Shown one piece after another: positions 1 to 6,210 of a stretch of DNA of 7,300 nucleotides. The notes beneath the pieces were generated by a model. That model was not told the origin of the DNA. It saw only the letters and a list, made by a program, of their open reading frames with translations, and searched no databases. The position numbers were made by a program, and so were the translations under genes. The DNA lies in contig CALWEB010000063.1 in the NCBI GenBank assembly GCA_944376955.1, positions 1 through 7,300 on the forward strand. Direction: 5' to 3'. How positions within the stretch are numbered: the first letter of the stretch is position 1; every line of letters starts with the position of its first letter. This stretch comes from an uncultured Agathobaculum sp. (lineage in GTDB: Bacteria > Bacillota > Clostridia > Oscillospirales > Butyricicoccaceae).

Positions 1-6
1 AACGAA

Positions 7-237
7 ATGAAAGAGTTATTGACCTATATTGTCAAAAATCTGGTTTCCGAGCCGGATGCGATTGCCATCACCGAGGAGATCGACGGCGATAATGTCACCT
101 TTTCCCTGCGCGTGGCGCCTGGGGACATGGGCCGCGTCATCGGTCGTCACGGCCGCATCGCAAAGGAAATCCGCACACTCATGAAAGCGGCAGGCAATCG
201 CGAAAACAAGCGTGTAACAGTCGATATCCTCGACTAA
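7..237 (+). CDS. khpA: KhpA, KH-domain RNA-binding protein (YlqC family)
   Basis: Small single-KH-domain RNA-binding protein of 76 residues, the usual family length. The type II KH core carries the GxxG nucleic-acid loop as G-R-H-G at residues 46-49, inside a VIGRHGRIAKEIR-like helix-turn-helix stretch that is the family signature. Known members bind many RNAs in the cytoplasm, usually as partner of KhpB (Jag), and influence cell size and division in streptococci. ATG at 7 fits the family N-terminus (MKELLxYIVKxLV), but the ribosome binding site lies mostly off the window. In Firmicutes the gene normally sits between rpsP and rimM. Here rimM follows after 120 nt, with a terminator in between, so khpA is probably the last gene of an rpsP-khpA transcript (inferred; rpsP is not visible). 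Identification is secure. Confidence 0.95.
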   Translation: MKELLTYIVKNLVSEPDAIAITEEIDGDNVTFSLRVAPGDMGRVIGRHGRIAKEIRTLMKAAGNRENKRVTVDILD

Positions 238-238
238 G

Positions 239-264
239 CCGTTCCGGGAGGTTGCTCCCGACGG
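239..264 (+). other. Bulged stem-loop just after khpA
   Basis: CCGT (239-242) and CGGGAG (245-250) pair with CTCCCG (255-260) and ACGG (261-264), leaving a two-base bulge (TC) and a GTTG loop. It begins one base after the khpA stop codon and has no following T run, so it is not a terminator by itself. ACGG at 261-264 could instead pair with CCGT at 271-274, so two exclusive folds are possible just ahead of the terminator. A role as a 3'-end stabiliser or part of an attenuator is inference. Confidence 0.4.
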
Positions 265-276
265 AAAACGCCGTAT

Positions 277-304
277 AAAAATCGCCGCAGCGCGGCGATT
301 TTTT
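277..304 (+). terminator. Intrinsic terminator between khpA and rimM
   Basis: AAAAATCGCCGC (277-288) pairs perfectly with GCGGCGATTTTT (292-303) around a three-base loop, giving a 12-bp stem whose GC-rich core runs into six T residues (299-304). This is a textbook Rho-independent terminator. It should end most of the transcript coming through khpA and would cut rimM-trmD off from it, unless it is read through or regulated. Confidence 0.88.
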
Positions 305-357
305 GTTATCTGCGCGCATTTCTGCGCGCCATTCCCCCTAGAGACGGAGGAGGCAAC

Positions 358-864
358 ATGCCCAAACAATTTTTAGAGGCCGGCAAAATCGTCGGCACGC
401 ACGGCGTGCGCGGCGACCTGAAGGTACAGAGCTGGTGTGACAGCCCCGAAGTGCTGTGCGACTTCGACACCCTGTATCTGGATGAAAAAACACCGGTAAC
501 GGTCGAAAAGGCGCAGGTGCATAAAAACGTGGTGCTCATGCACCTGACCGGCATCGACACGGTCGAAGCCGCCGAAGCGCTGCGCGGCCGCGTGCTGCAT
601 CTCGATCGGGATGACGTGGACCTGCCGGACGACCTGGTGTTCATTCAGGACATCCTCGGGTTTACCGTACACGACCGCCGCACGGGCAGCGACGTCGGCA
701 AGCTGCGCGACGTGCTGACCACCAATCCGGCACACGATATGTACGAGATCAAAACCACCGACGGCCGTCTGGTATACGTGCCTGCCGCCAAGCCCTTTTT
801 GCAGGAGATTGATATGCAGGCGGGCGTGATCTATATCGAAAGCATTGAGGGACTGCTCGAATGA
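358..864 (+). CDS. rimM: RimM, 16S rRNA processing / 30S maturation factor
   Basis: Ribosome maturation factor that binds ribosomal protein S19 and helps assemble the 30S head and process 16S rRNA. The 168 residues match the usual family size. The N-terminal RimM barrel opens with GKIVGTHGVRGDLKV at residues 9-23, the family hallmark. A C-terminal PRC-barrel spans roughly 94-168, including the typical VPAAKPFLQEID segment (141-152). The ATG is set by a strong GGAGGAGG Shine-Dalgarno at 346-353. The stop overlaps the trmD start (ATGA), so the two are translationally coupled, which is the usual rimM-trmD arrangement. No convincing promoter was found between the upstream terminator and the start, so expression may depend on read-through or on a promoter I could not recognise. 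Confidence 0.97.
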   Translation: MPKQFLEAGKIVGTHGVRGDLKVQSWCDSPEVLCDFDTLYLDEKTPVTVEKAQVHKNVVLMHLTGIDTVEAAEALRGRVLHLDRDDVDLPDDLVFIQDILGFTVHDRRTGSDVGKLRDVLTTNPAHDMYEIKTTDGRLVYVPAAKPFLQEIDMQAGVIYIESIEGLLE

Positions 865-1595
865 AGATCGACATTATGACGCTGTTCCCCGAGATGATCG
901 ACGCGGTCATGCGGGAAAGCATCATTGGCCGCGCGCAGGAGAAGGGGCTGGTCGAGGTGCGCGCGACCAACATCCGTGACTACGCGCTGGACAAGCACCA
1001 CAAAGCAGACGACGCACCCTACGGTGGCGGGCGCGGGCAGGTGATGCTGGCGGAACCGCTCTATCTGTGCCATGAGGCGCTGTGTGCGGGCGAACATGTA
1101 CACACGGTATTCCTGTCCGCGCAGGGGCGGCCGTTTGATCAGGCCAAGGCGCGTGAACTGCTCGCACAGGAGCATATTATCCTTGTCTGTGGGCATTATG
1201 AAGGCATCGACCAGCGGTTTATTGACGCTTGCGTGGATGAAGAGATCTCGATCGGTGACTTTGTGCTGACCGGCGGCGAAATCCCCGCGATGGCGGTTGC
1301 GGACGCGGTGTGCCGCATGGTGCCGGGCGTGCTGCCCGACGAGGAAGCGTTCACCGCCGAAAGCCACTGGGACGGACTGCTTGAGCACCCGCAATACACC
1401 CGCCCGGAAAACTGGCGCGGCCGCGCAGTGCCCGAGGTGCTGCTCTCCGGCCATCACGCCAATATCGAGGCGTGGCGGCGCGAAATGAGCCTGCGCCGCA
1501 CCAAGGCCGACCGGCCCGATCTATATGCGCGCTTTTCGCCCCGCGACAAGCAGGACAAAAAAATCCTCGATAAAATCGAAAAGCCGGACGGCTGA
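861..1595 (+). CDS. trmD: TrmD, tRNA (guanine-37-N1)-methyltransferase
   Basis: Uses S-adenosylmethionine to methylate N1 of G37 next to the anticodon in tRNAs for Leu, Pro and Arg, which prevents +1 frameshifting; usually essential. The 244 residues equal the family norm. Visible motifs are LFPEM (8-12), PYGGG (53-57), the trefoil-knot SAM site LVCGHYEGIDQRF (108-120), ISIGDFVLTGGE (129-140), RMVPGVL (152-158) and WDGLLEHPQYTRPE (170-183). D171 there corresponds to the catalytic Asp of the family. It starts at ATG 861 within ATGA overlapping rimM, with GAGGGA at 847-852 as ribosome binding site. One oddity is that the usual GGGxGM reads GGGRGQ (55-60), with Gln for Met. The last codons form the left arm of the downstream terminator. 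Identification is secure. Confidence 0.98.
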   Translation: MKIDIMTLFPEMIDAVMRESIIGRAQEKGLVEVRATNIRDYALDKHHKADDAPYGGGRGQVMLAEPLYLCHEALCAGEHVHTVFLSAQGRPFDQAKARELLAQEHIILVCGHYEGIDQRFIDACVDEEISIGDFVLTGGEIPAMAVADAVCRMVPGVLPDEEAFTAESHWDGLLEHPQYTRPENWRGRAVPEVLLSGHHANIEAWRREMSLRRTKADRPDLYARFSPRDKQDKKILDKIEKPDG

Positions 1596-1609
1596 ACCGT
1601 CCGGCTTTT
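1579..1609. terminator. Probable bidirectional terminator between trmD and the sugar kinase
   Basis: AAAAGCCGGACGG (1579-1591) pairs with CCGTCCGGCTTTT (1597-1609), a perfect 13-bp stem with a CTGAA loop that contains the trmD stop codon (1593-1595). On the + strand it ends in TTTTGTTATGCTTTG. On the - strand the same stem ends in TTTTCGATTTT, just 11 bases past the stop of the convergent kinase gene. The symmetric A and T tails suit termination of both transcripts. Placement over the 3' end of trmD means the stem forms only after the ribosome leaves. Confidence 0.85.
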
Positions 1610-1620
1610 GTTATGCTTTG

Positions 1621-2562
1621 TTACAGTATGTAAACCTGCGTGGTCTCGTACACTTCGTAGACCTTTTTGAGCGTCGCCATCTCGGTGCCTGCCAGACGGC
1701 TGCACGCGCGCGCGGTTGCCACCGCATAACGCGCCATCTCGTCAAACTTGAGCTTGTTGTTCATCGAGTTGGCAATCGCGCCGACCATCGCGTCTCCCGT
1801 ACCGACCGAGCCCTCGTCATAAATCTTGGGGTTGGTGTTGACATAAAGCGCCTCCGACTCGTCCTTGGAGACCAGCACCGCGCCCTCCTGACTCATCGAA
1901 ACACAAACCGCCCGCGCCCCCATGTCGAGCATCTTGCGCGCGGAAACCACAACCACTTCAGGGTCGGCAGAGGGCTTGTCGCCCACGGCTTCCGCCAGCT
2001 CGAAGATATTGGGCTTGACAAAATCTGGCTCACACTTCAGCGCTTCCAGCAGCAGATCGCCCTGTGCATCAATAATCAACTTACAGCCGCGCTTTTTGAT
2101 CAGCTTGCACAGCTTGCGGTAGTTCTTGAGCGGAAATTCCGGCGGCGTAGAACCGGCCAAAACGAAAATATTCCCCTCGTGCAGATACAGCTCCATACGA
2201 TCCAGCAGACGCAGAAAATCCGAATCCTCGATCTTGCTGCCCGGCTCATTGACCTCAGTGTGCCCGCCCTGTGCGTCGATAATCTGGGTATTGACACGCA
2301 TCTGACCCGAAATATCGACAAAATCATGGTGGATATCCGCTGATGTCAACATATCCTTGAGGATACGGCCGTTTGTCCCTCCGCAAAAGCCAAGCGCAAC
2401 ACTGCTGCCGCCCAGCGCTTTGATCGCGCGGGATACGTTAATGCCCTTGCCGCCCGGTTCCAGATGGCTGGATACCGCACGGTTGAGCTTGCCGACCACC
2501 AGCGGGTGCTCAATCCGCTGGGTACGGTCCAGCGCGGCGTTGAGCGTTATCGTGATAACCAT
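1621..2562 (-). CDS. pfkB: 1-phosphofructokinase-family (PfkB/ribokinase-like) hexose kinase
   Basis: ATP-dependent sugar or sugar-phosphate kinase of the FruK/LacC branch of the PfkB family; 313 residues, as expected (about 300-315). The N-terminus MVITITLNAALDRT is the branch hallmark, although it reads NAALD where NPALD is usual. The PfkB signature GGKGINVSRA occupies 37-46, KPN(I)FEL lies at 183-189, and the ATP/anion-hole motif GTGDA at 254-258 supplies the catalytic base D257. Probable substrates are fructose 1-phosphate, giving fructose 1,6-bisphosphate in glycolysis, or tagatose 6-phosphate. Sequence alone does not separate these, and no PTS transporter or FruR/LacR regulator gene lies beside it. 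ATG at 2560-2562 is set by AGGAGG at 2571-2576, eight bases upstream. It is a monocistronic unit with its own promoter and converges on trmD. Confidence 0.9.
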   Translation of the reverse strand: MVITITLNAALDRTQRIEHPLVVGKLNRAVSSHLEPGGKGINVSRAIKALGGSSVALGFCGGTNGRILKDMLTSADIHHDFVDISGQMRVNTQIIDAQGGHTEVNEPGSKIEDSDFLRLLDRMELYLHEGNIFVLAGSTPPEFPLKNYRKLCKLIKKRGCKLIIDAQGDLLLEALKCEPDFVKPNIFELAEAVGDKPSADPEVVVVSARKMLDMGARAVCVSMSQEGAVLVSKDESEALYVNTNPKIYDEGSVGTGDAMVGAIANSMNNKLKFDEMARYAVATARACSRLAGTEMATLKKVYEVYETTQVYIL

Positions 2563-2570
2563 GGGGCGCC

Positions 2571-2576
2571 CCTCCT
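2571..2576 (-). promoter_or_regulatory. Ribosome binding site of the sugar kinase
   Basis: On the - strand AGGAGG stands eight bases before the kinase ATG, a near-ideal Shine-Dalgarno that fixes the start at 2562. Confidence 0.85.
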
Positions 2577-2601
2577 GTTGTGTATTTTTCTCTTACTTTT
2601 T

Positions 2602-2630
2602 ATTTTACCGAATCGTGCGCGCAATGTAAA
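2602..2630 (-). promoter_or_regulatory. Sigma-A-type promoter of the sugar kinase gene
   Basis: Read on the - strand, TTTACA (2630-2625) and TAAAAT (2607-2602) are separated by exactly 17 bases, each matching the consensus hexamer at five of six positions. The region is AT-rich among GC-rich genes. Transcription would start near 2595, leaving a short leader of about 30 bases with the AGGAGG site. A perfect eight-base palindrome TGCGCGCA (2616-2623) sits in the spacer and could be an operator (inference). A second TTTACA lies 13 bases upstream. No terminator for the upstream hydrolase gene is visible, so read-through from 2674 is possible too. Confidence 0.75.
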
Positions 2631-2673
2631 TGCTTTTTGTAAACTTTCCTGCAAAACGTCTCTGCACGCTGCC

Positions 2674-3462
2674 TTACAGTCCCATCTGCGCCAATTCCTG
2701 CACCAGCTTGATATAAAAACCGCAGACATCGAAACCGCTGTCCACGCCCTGCGCATCGACCAGCTGCTGATGGCTGACCCCCTCCAGCGTGCCGCGGTAG
2801 CGACCCCAGCGGGCAGATTCCGGCGTCACCAGCCCATCGCTGTCCCCGTGTGCGGGGAAAAACAGGCCGTGCGTCAACCGCATGGCGGGATCGGTGCCGT
2901 TTTTACCCAGCCGCGCGCCCCAGCTCTGATAATAGACGCAGTTGGCGTCCGGATGGGCGCGGTTGAATGCCTCCAGATAGGCAGGCGTCAGCTGTTCGCC
3001 CGCGCGCAGCGAGTCGGGTGCGTGATCCCCATGCCGCCGCCACCAAGCATCGTTGCCGCGCGCCCACGCAGCGACACCCGGCCGCGCGTACAGCAACAGT
3101 TCGGCCACACGCGAGCCGCGGTTGGGGGTGGACAGCATGGAAAGCGAGGCCACATGCCTGCCATAGCCCATTTGAGAGATCAGATGGCGGGCTTCCAGCC
3201 CGCCTTTGGAATGGGCAATGATGTTGACACGGTCACAGCCGTACCGGTGCAGCATGTTGCGCACGGTTTGTGCCAACTGCGATGCGCCGGTTTCAATACT
3301 GCCCCAAGCATCCTGCCCACCGAAGCAGATTTCCGCGCCTCGTGCGCGCAGCACATCGGGGACACGTCCCCACGGCACATACAGCCCGCCGTGCTCGGTG
3401 ACACCCAATCCGTGTGCCAACAGGATGGGATAGCGGGTTTTGCAGTCCTGCGCCGTACTCAT
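2674..3462 (-). CDS. Alpha/beta hydrolase, triacylglycerol lipase-like, no signal peptide
   Basis: Predicted serine esterase/lipase of 262 residues. The start YPILLAHGLG (11-20) is the oxyanion-hole segment seen in Pseudomonas/Burkholderia-type lipases. The nucleophile elbow is VNIIAHSKGGLEAR (79-92) with S85. SDGLV at 208-212 supplies the acid (D209), and VSHQQLVD (229-236) supplies the base (H231). A complete Ser-Asp-His triad is therefore visible by comparison with that family. The elbow reads A-H-S-K-G rather than the common G-x-S-x-G, as also known in Bacillus LipA-type lipases. No signal peptide or membrane segment precedes the domain, so it is probably cytoplasmic, which is unusual for this lipase type. 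The substrate is unknown. It starts in an ATGA overlap with rlmH and has only a weak ribosome binding site, so translation is probably coupled to rlmH. Confidence 0.82.
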   Translation of the reverse strand: MSTAQDCKTRYPILLAHGLGVTEHGGLYVPWGRVPDVLRARGAEICFGGQDAWGSIETGASQLAQTVRNMLHRYGCDRVNIIAHSKGGLEARHLISQMGYGRHVASLSMLSTPNRGSRVAELLLYARPGVAAWARGNDAWWRRHGDHAPDSLRAGEQLTPAYLEAFNRAHPDANCVYYQSWGARLGKNGTDPAMRLTHGLFFPAHGDSDGLVTPESARWGRYRGTLEGVSHQQLVDAQGVDSGFDVCGFYIKLVQELAQMGL

Positions 3463-3941
3463 TTGTGGTATTTGCCGCCCGCGGCAATGTTAAGCGCGCG
3501 GTACAGCTGCTCGAGCACCATCACGCGCGCGAGATGGTGCGGGAACGTCATGGGCGACATGGAGAGCCGCAGCGCCGCCCGTGCCTTGACCCGGTCGGAC
3601 AGGCCGCACGACCCGCCGATCACCAGACACAGGCGGCTCGTACCGCTTACGGTCAGACGGCCGAGGTAGTCGGCCAACTGCTCGGAGGATAGTTCCTTTC
3701 CTTCCACGCACAGCGCGATCACCGTCGCGCCCTGCGGGAGTTTCGCCTCGATCAGCGCCGCTTCCTTGTCCAACGCCTGCGCGATCTCACCCGGCGATGG
3801 CGTTTGCGGCAGCCGCTGTTCGGGCAGCTCGACGATCTCTAATTTACAATATGCACCCAGACGCTTTTCATATTCGCGCACGGCGTCCGCCCAGAACTTC
3901 TCTCCGAGCTTGCCCACGCAAATCAGCCGGACAGCGAGCAT
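3459..3941 (-). CDS. rlmH: RlmH, 23S rRNA (pseudouridine-1915-N3)-methyltransferase
   Basis: SPOUT-class methyltransferase that methylates N3 of pseudouridine 1915 in helix 69 of 23S rRNA on assembled 70S ribosomes, using SAM; works as a dimer. The 160 residues match the usual 155-160. Diagnostic segments are the N-terminal VRLICVGKL (4-12), GKELSSEQLA (81-90), the SAM-binding VIGGSCGLS (107-115), MTFPHHLARVMVLEQLYRA (131-149) and the C-terminal YHK, which is near-invariant. ATG at 3939-3941 is preceded by a strong GGGGAGG (3955-3949) at seven bases, inside the end of walJ; the genes overlap by 19 bases. The association with walJ is familiar, since in B. subtilis rlmH (yydA) lies close behind yycJ. 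The hydrolase gene follows with a four-base overlap. Confidence 0.97.
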   Translation of the reverse strand: MLAVRLICVGKLGEKFWADAVREYEKRLGAYCKLEIVELPEQRLPQTPSPGEIAQALDKEAALIEAKLPQGATVIALCVEGKELSSEQLADYLGRLTVSGTSRLCLVIGGSCGLSDRVKARAALRLSMSPMTFPHHLARVMVLEQLYRALNIAAGGKYHK

Positions 3942-4732
3942 AGCGCTTCCTCCCCAAACAAGACCGGTGTTTCCATGCGGTCACGCGGCGCAACCTGCAC
4001 CGCGCAGTCCGGCAGGCCGTGCAGCGCCCCCAGTGTCTGCTGCAACGCAAGCGCCGGCATATTATTCTTCTCGCTCAGGTGCGCCAAAACCAGCGAGCGC
4101 GTGCCATGCCGCACCAGATCGGCCGCGAACACGGCGCAGTCCGGGTTGGACAGGTGTCCCGCCGGGCCTGCCACACGCATTTTCAGCGGATACGGGTACG
4201 GCCCTGCCTGTAACATATGCGGGTCATGGTTGCTCTCCAGCACGACTGTCTCGCAGCCGCGCAGCAGGTCTGCCGCTTCGCGCGGCACAAATCCCAGATC
4301 GGTGGCAAAGCCGAACCGGCTGCTGCCGTGTTCGAGTATGTAACCGACGCTGTCCGCCGCGTCATGCGGTGTGGCGAAGGTCGCTATGTCCACATTGCGC
4401 ACCCAGAAAGCGTCCCCGCTGTCAAATTCGTTCAGCCGGTCAGCGCAGGACGGATCTTTTTCCGCCAGCGCCTCTGCCGTGCCGCGCGAGGCAAACACGG
4501 GCGCTTTGGCTTTTTTCAGGAACATCGACAATCCCTTGACATGGTCGATGTGCTCATGCGTGAGCAGTACGGCGGACACATCCTCCAGCCCCAGGCCAAG
4601 CCCGGCCAGTGCCGTCGTGATCTTGCGCAGCGACACGCCCAGATCAATCAAAACCGCCGTCCCATCTGCCATATACAGCCCGCAGTTGCCCGTCGAGCCG
4701 CTTGCAATGCTGTAATAATACCGCTCCGCCAA
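3923..4732 (-). CDS. walJ: WalJ (YycJ), metallo-beta-lactamase-fold hydrolase
   Basis: Metal-dependent MBL-fold enzyme of the YycJ/WalJ family. Members are linked to coordination of cell-wall synthesis, division and replication in Firmicutes and resemble 5'-3' DNA exonucleases; the exact role is not settled. Numbered from the chosen start: SIASGSTGN (8-16), the metal motif THEHIDH (58-64), a further metal His in TPHDAADS (121-128), ATDLG (143-147), LESNHD (165-170), GHLSN (192-196) and AHLSEKNN (217-224), all typical. I prefer the TTG at 4732. AAAGGAG (4747-4741) lies eight bases before it, and it gives 269 residues beginning almost directly at the first strand, as in relatives. A TTG at 4756 would add eight residues but has no ribosome binding site and abuts the hairpin. 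The gene follows murA after 68 bases. Confidence 0.93.
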   Translation of the reverse strand: MAERYYYSIASGSTGNCGLYMADGTAVLIDLGVSLRKITTALAGLGLGLEDVSAVLLTHEHIDHVKGLSMFLKKAKAPVFASRGTAEALAEKDPSCADRLNEFDSGDAFWVRNVDIATFATPHDAADSVGYILEHGSSRFGFATDLGFVPREAADLLRGCETVVLESNHDPHMLQAGPYPYPLKMRVAGPAGHLSNPDCAVFAADLVRHGTRSLVLAHLSEKNNMPALALQQTLGALHGLPDCAVQVAPRDRMETPVLFGEEALCSLSG

Positions 4733-4740
4733 TGTCCAAA

Positions 4741-4747
4741 CTCCTTT
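4741..4747 (-). promoter_or_regulatory. Ribosome binding site that decides the walJ start
   Basis: AAAGGAG on the - strand, eight bases before TTG 4732. It supports that non-ATG start over the more upstream TTG at 4756, which would place this site inside the reading frame. Confidence 0.75.
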
Positions 4748-4754
4748 GCTTTCC

Positions 4755-4786
4755 AAAACAGCGGAGAGGTTACCCCCCTCCGCTGT
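4755..4786 (-). terminator. Hairpin between murA and walJ, weak terminator or attenuator
   Basis: Read on the - strand, ACAGCGGAG (4786-4778) pairs with CTCCGCTGT (4766-4758), an uninterrupted 9-bp stem. It encloses an 11-base loop and is followed by only four T (4758-4755). It lies 15 bases after the murA stop and eight bases before the walJ ribosome binding site. The short T run suggests partial termination, which would lower walJ-rlmH-hydrolase expression relative to murA. No separate promoter for walJ was recognised in the 68-base gap. Confidence 0.55.
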
Positions 4787-4800
4787 CTTTGTTCCCTTTG

Positions 4801-6096
4801 TTATGCCCGCACTGCCGCGCCCATGGAATCCGGGATCTCGGAGCGGTACATATCCGCACCCAGCGCCACGAATTTTTCCACCAGCGTTTCATAACCGCGC
4901 TCAATGTTCTGCACCTGCTCGACCTCGGTCACGCCCTTGGCTGCAAGGCCGGCGATGACCATGGCTGCGCCCGCGCGCAGGTCGTGCGCGCGCACCGGTG
5001 CGCCCTTGAATTCCTCTACGCCCTCGATCACCGCGATCTTACCGTCTACATGGATGTTTGCTCCCATGCGCGCCAGTTCCTCGGTGTAACGATAGCGGCT
5101 GTCCCACACGCCTTCGGTGACGATGCTCGTACCTTCAGCAAGGCACAGCGCGGTTGTCATCTGCGGCTGCATATCGGTTGGGAAGCCCGGATAGGGCATG
5201 GTCTTGATGTTAGTCTTGGTCAGACGGCCCTCACGGCGCACCAGCACCGCATCATCAAACTCGGTAACCTCGACGTTCATCTCCTTGAGCTTTGCGGTGA
5301 TGCACTCCAGATGCTTGGGGATGACGTTCTTGACCAGCACCGAACCGCCGCACGCGGCGACCGCCGCCATAAACGTACCCGCCTCGATCTGATCGGGGAT
5401 GATGGAATAGCTGCCGCCGTGCAGATAATCGACACCGCGGATCTTGATCACGTCCGTGCCCGCGCCCTTGACGTTTGCGCCCATGGCATTGAGGAAGTTG
5501 GCCAGATCGACAATGTGCGGCTCCTTGGCGCAGTTTTCCATGATGGTCTGCCCCTTGGCCAGCACCGCCGCAAGCATGATGTTCATCGTTGCGCCGACAG
5601 ACACCACGTCAAAATAGATATGTGCGCCGTGCAGGCCGTCCTCCGGGGCCTCGGCGCGGATGTATCCGCCCTTGGGCAGCGTCACGCGGGCACCCAGCGC
5701 TTCAAAACCCTTGATGTGCTGGTCGATCGGACGCACGCCACCAAAGTTACAGCCGCCCGGCATAGCGACCTCGGCATAGCCGTACTTGCCCAGCAGCACA
5801 CCGAGCAGATAATAGGAAGCGCGCAGCTTGCGCTCCAGCTCGTGCGGTTTGAGGCTGGGATGCTGTGTGTTCTGGATTTCCACCGTCGTTGCGTTGACCA
5901 GCCGGATCTGTGCGCCGAGCTCGCGCATAATCTCCAACTGCAACGTCACGTCGATAATCTTGGGCACGTTCTCGATGCGAACCGGGCCGTCCGCCAGCAG
6001 CGCTGCCGGAACGATCGCTACCGCCGCGTTCTTCGCGCCGGAGATTGTGACCTCTCCGTTGAGCGTTTTACCGCCGTTGATGACATACTTGGTCAA
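4801..6096 (-). CDS. murA: MurA, UDP-N-acetylglucosamine 1-carboxyvinyltransferase
   Basis: Transfers enolpyruvate from phosphoenolpyruvate to UDP-GlcNAc, the first committed step of peptidoglycan precursor synthesis, in the cytoplasm. The 431 residues have the two-domain EPSP-synthase fold with family motifs: SGAKNAA (19-25, substrate-binding K22 and N23), the loop AMPGGCNFGGVRPID (111-125) with catalytic C116, GFPTDMQPQ (304-312, base D308) and NIERGYE (397-403, R400). The active-site Cys is present, so it should bind fosfomycin covalently. The start is TTG at 6096. An in-frame TAG lies three codons upstream and no ATG follows near the N-terminus; GAGGAG (6111-6106) stands nine bases before it. 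Firmicutes often hold two murA paralogues, and whether this is the main one cannot be told. It sits inside a wal cluster, between walI and walJ. Confidence 0.96.
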   Translation of the reverse strand: MTKYVINGGKTLNGEVTISGAKNAAVAIVPAALLADGPVRIENVPKIIDVTLQLEIMRELGAQIRLVNATTVEIQNTQHPSLKPHELERKLRASYYLLGVLLGKYGYAEVAMPGGCNFGGVRPIDQHIKGFEALGARVTLPKGGYIRAEAPEDGLHGAHIYFDVVSVGATMNIMLAAVLAKGQTIMENCAKEPHIVDLANFLNAMGANVKGAGTDVIKIRGVDYLHGGSYSIIPDQIEAGTFMAAVAACGGSVLVKNVIPKHLECITAKLKEMNVEVTEFDDAVLVRREGRLTKTNIKTMPYPGFPTDMQPQMTTALCLAEGTSIVTEGVWDSRYRYTEELARMGANIHVDGKIAVIEGVEEFKGAPVRAHDLRAGAAMVIAGLAAKGVTEVEQVQNIERGYETLVEKFVALGADMYRSEIPDSMGAAVRA

Positions 6097-6204
6097 ACCT
6101 ACCTACTCCTCACTGTTGCAATACGCGTTATCATCGCGTGAACAATCATGTTACTGTATTCTATGACCGGGCGCACCGGTAGGTGCGCCCGCAAATTTTC
6201 TCAC
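6097..6204 (-). promoter_or_regulatory. Structured 5' leader of murA
   Basis: A leader of about 108 bases from the predicted transcription start to the TTG, much longer than the roughly 30 bases predicted for the sugar kinase. It can form at least three stem-loops on the - strand. One is a strong 10-bp stem near the 5' end (6191-6168, loop TACC). A small one pairs 6154-6149 with 6144-6138, with one bulged base. A third pairs ACGCG/CGCGT (6139-6123), a 5-bp stem. None has a T run, so these are not terminators. I do not recognise a known riboswitch; a regulatory or mRNA-stabilising role is inference. Confidence 0.45.
6168..6191 (-). other. Strong 10-bp stem-loop in the murA leader
   Basis: CGGGCGCACC and GGTGCGCCCG are perfect inverted repeats around a four-base loop. 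The stem would begin about 13 bases after the predicted murA transcription start. It is followed by GTCATAG on the - strand, so it lacks a terminator tail. A 5' hairpin of this kind commonly protects mRNA from decay, or it could be a protein-binding site. Confidence 0.6.
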
Positions 6205-6210
6205 CAATCT

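Noticed and set aside
252..279. Possible rimM promoter TTGCTC-N16-TATAAA
   Set aside because: The -35 matches at only three of six positions and transcription would begin inside the terminator stem near 285; too weak to annotate.
1525..2343. A 272-codon + strand frame opposite the sugar kinase
   Set aside because: It runs from inside trmD through the terminator into the antisense of a well-supported PfkB-family gene, without family features.
2640..2673. A terminator after the hydrolase gene
   Set aside because: Only a four-base TGCA self-pairing is visible with no T run on the - strand; no terminator can be supported.
2464..3669. A 401-codon + strand frame spanning the kinase start, promoter and hydrolase
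   Set aside because: It covers the promoter and three - strand genes in antisense, and has no ribosome binding site or known domain; a shadow frame.
4733..4756. walJ starting at the upstream TTG (4756)
   Set aside because: It has no Shine-Dalgarno, lies next to the hairpin, and adds eight residues that relatives lack, while AAAGGAG is well placed for TTG 4732.
4702..6141. A 479-codon open frame on the + strand opposite murA
   Set aside because: It lies antisense to an unmistakable MurA, has a His/Arg/Asp-rich composition with no recognisable motif, and is the kind of open complement that GC-rich codon use produces.
6168..6191. The 10-bp stem as a terminator for walI or for + strand transcription
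   Set aside because: On the - strand no T run follows, and on the + strand only a broken AAATTTTC tail follows with no + strand gene to serve. It lies downstream of the predicted murA start, so a leader hairpin fits better.
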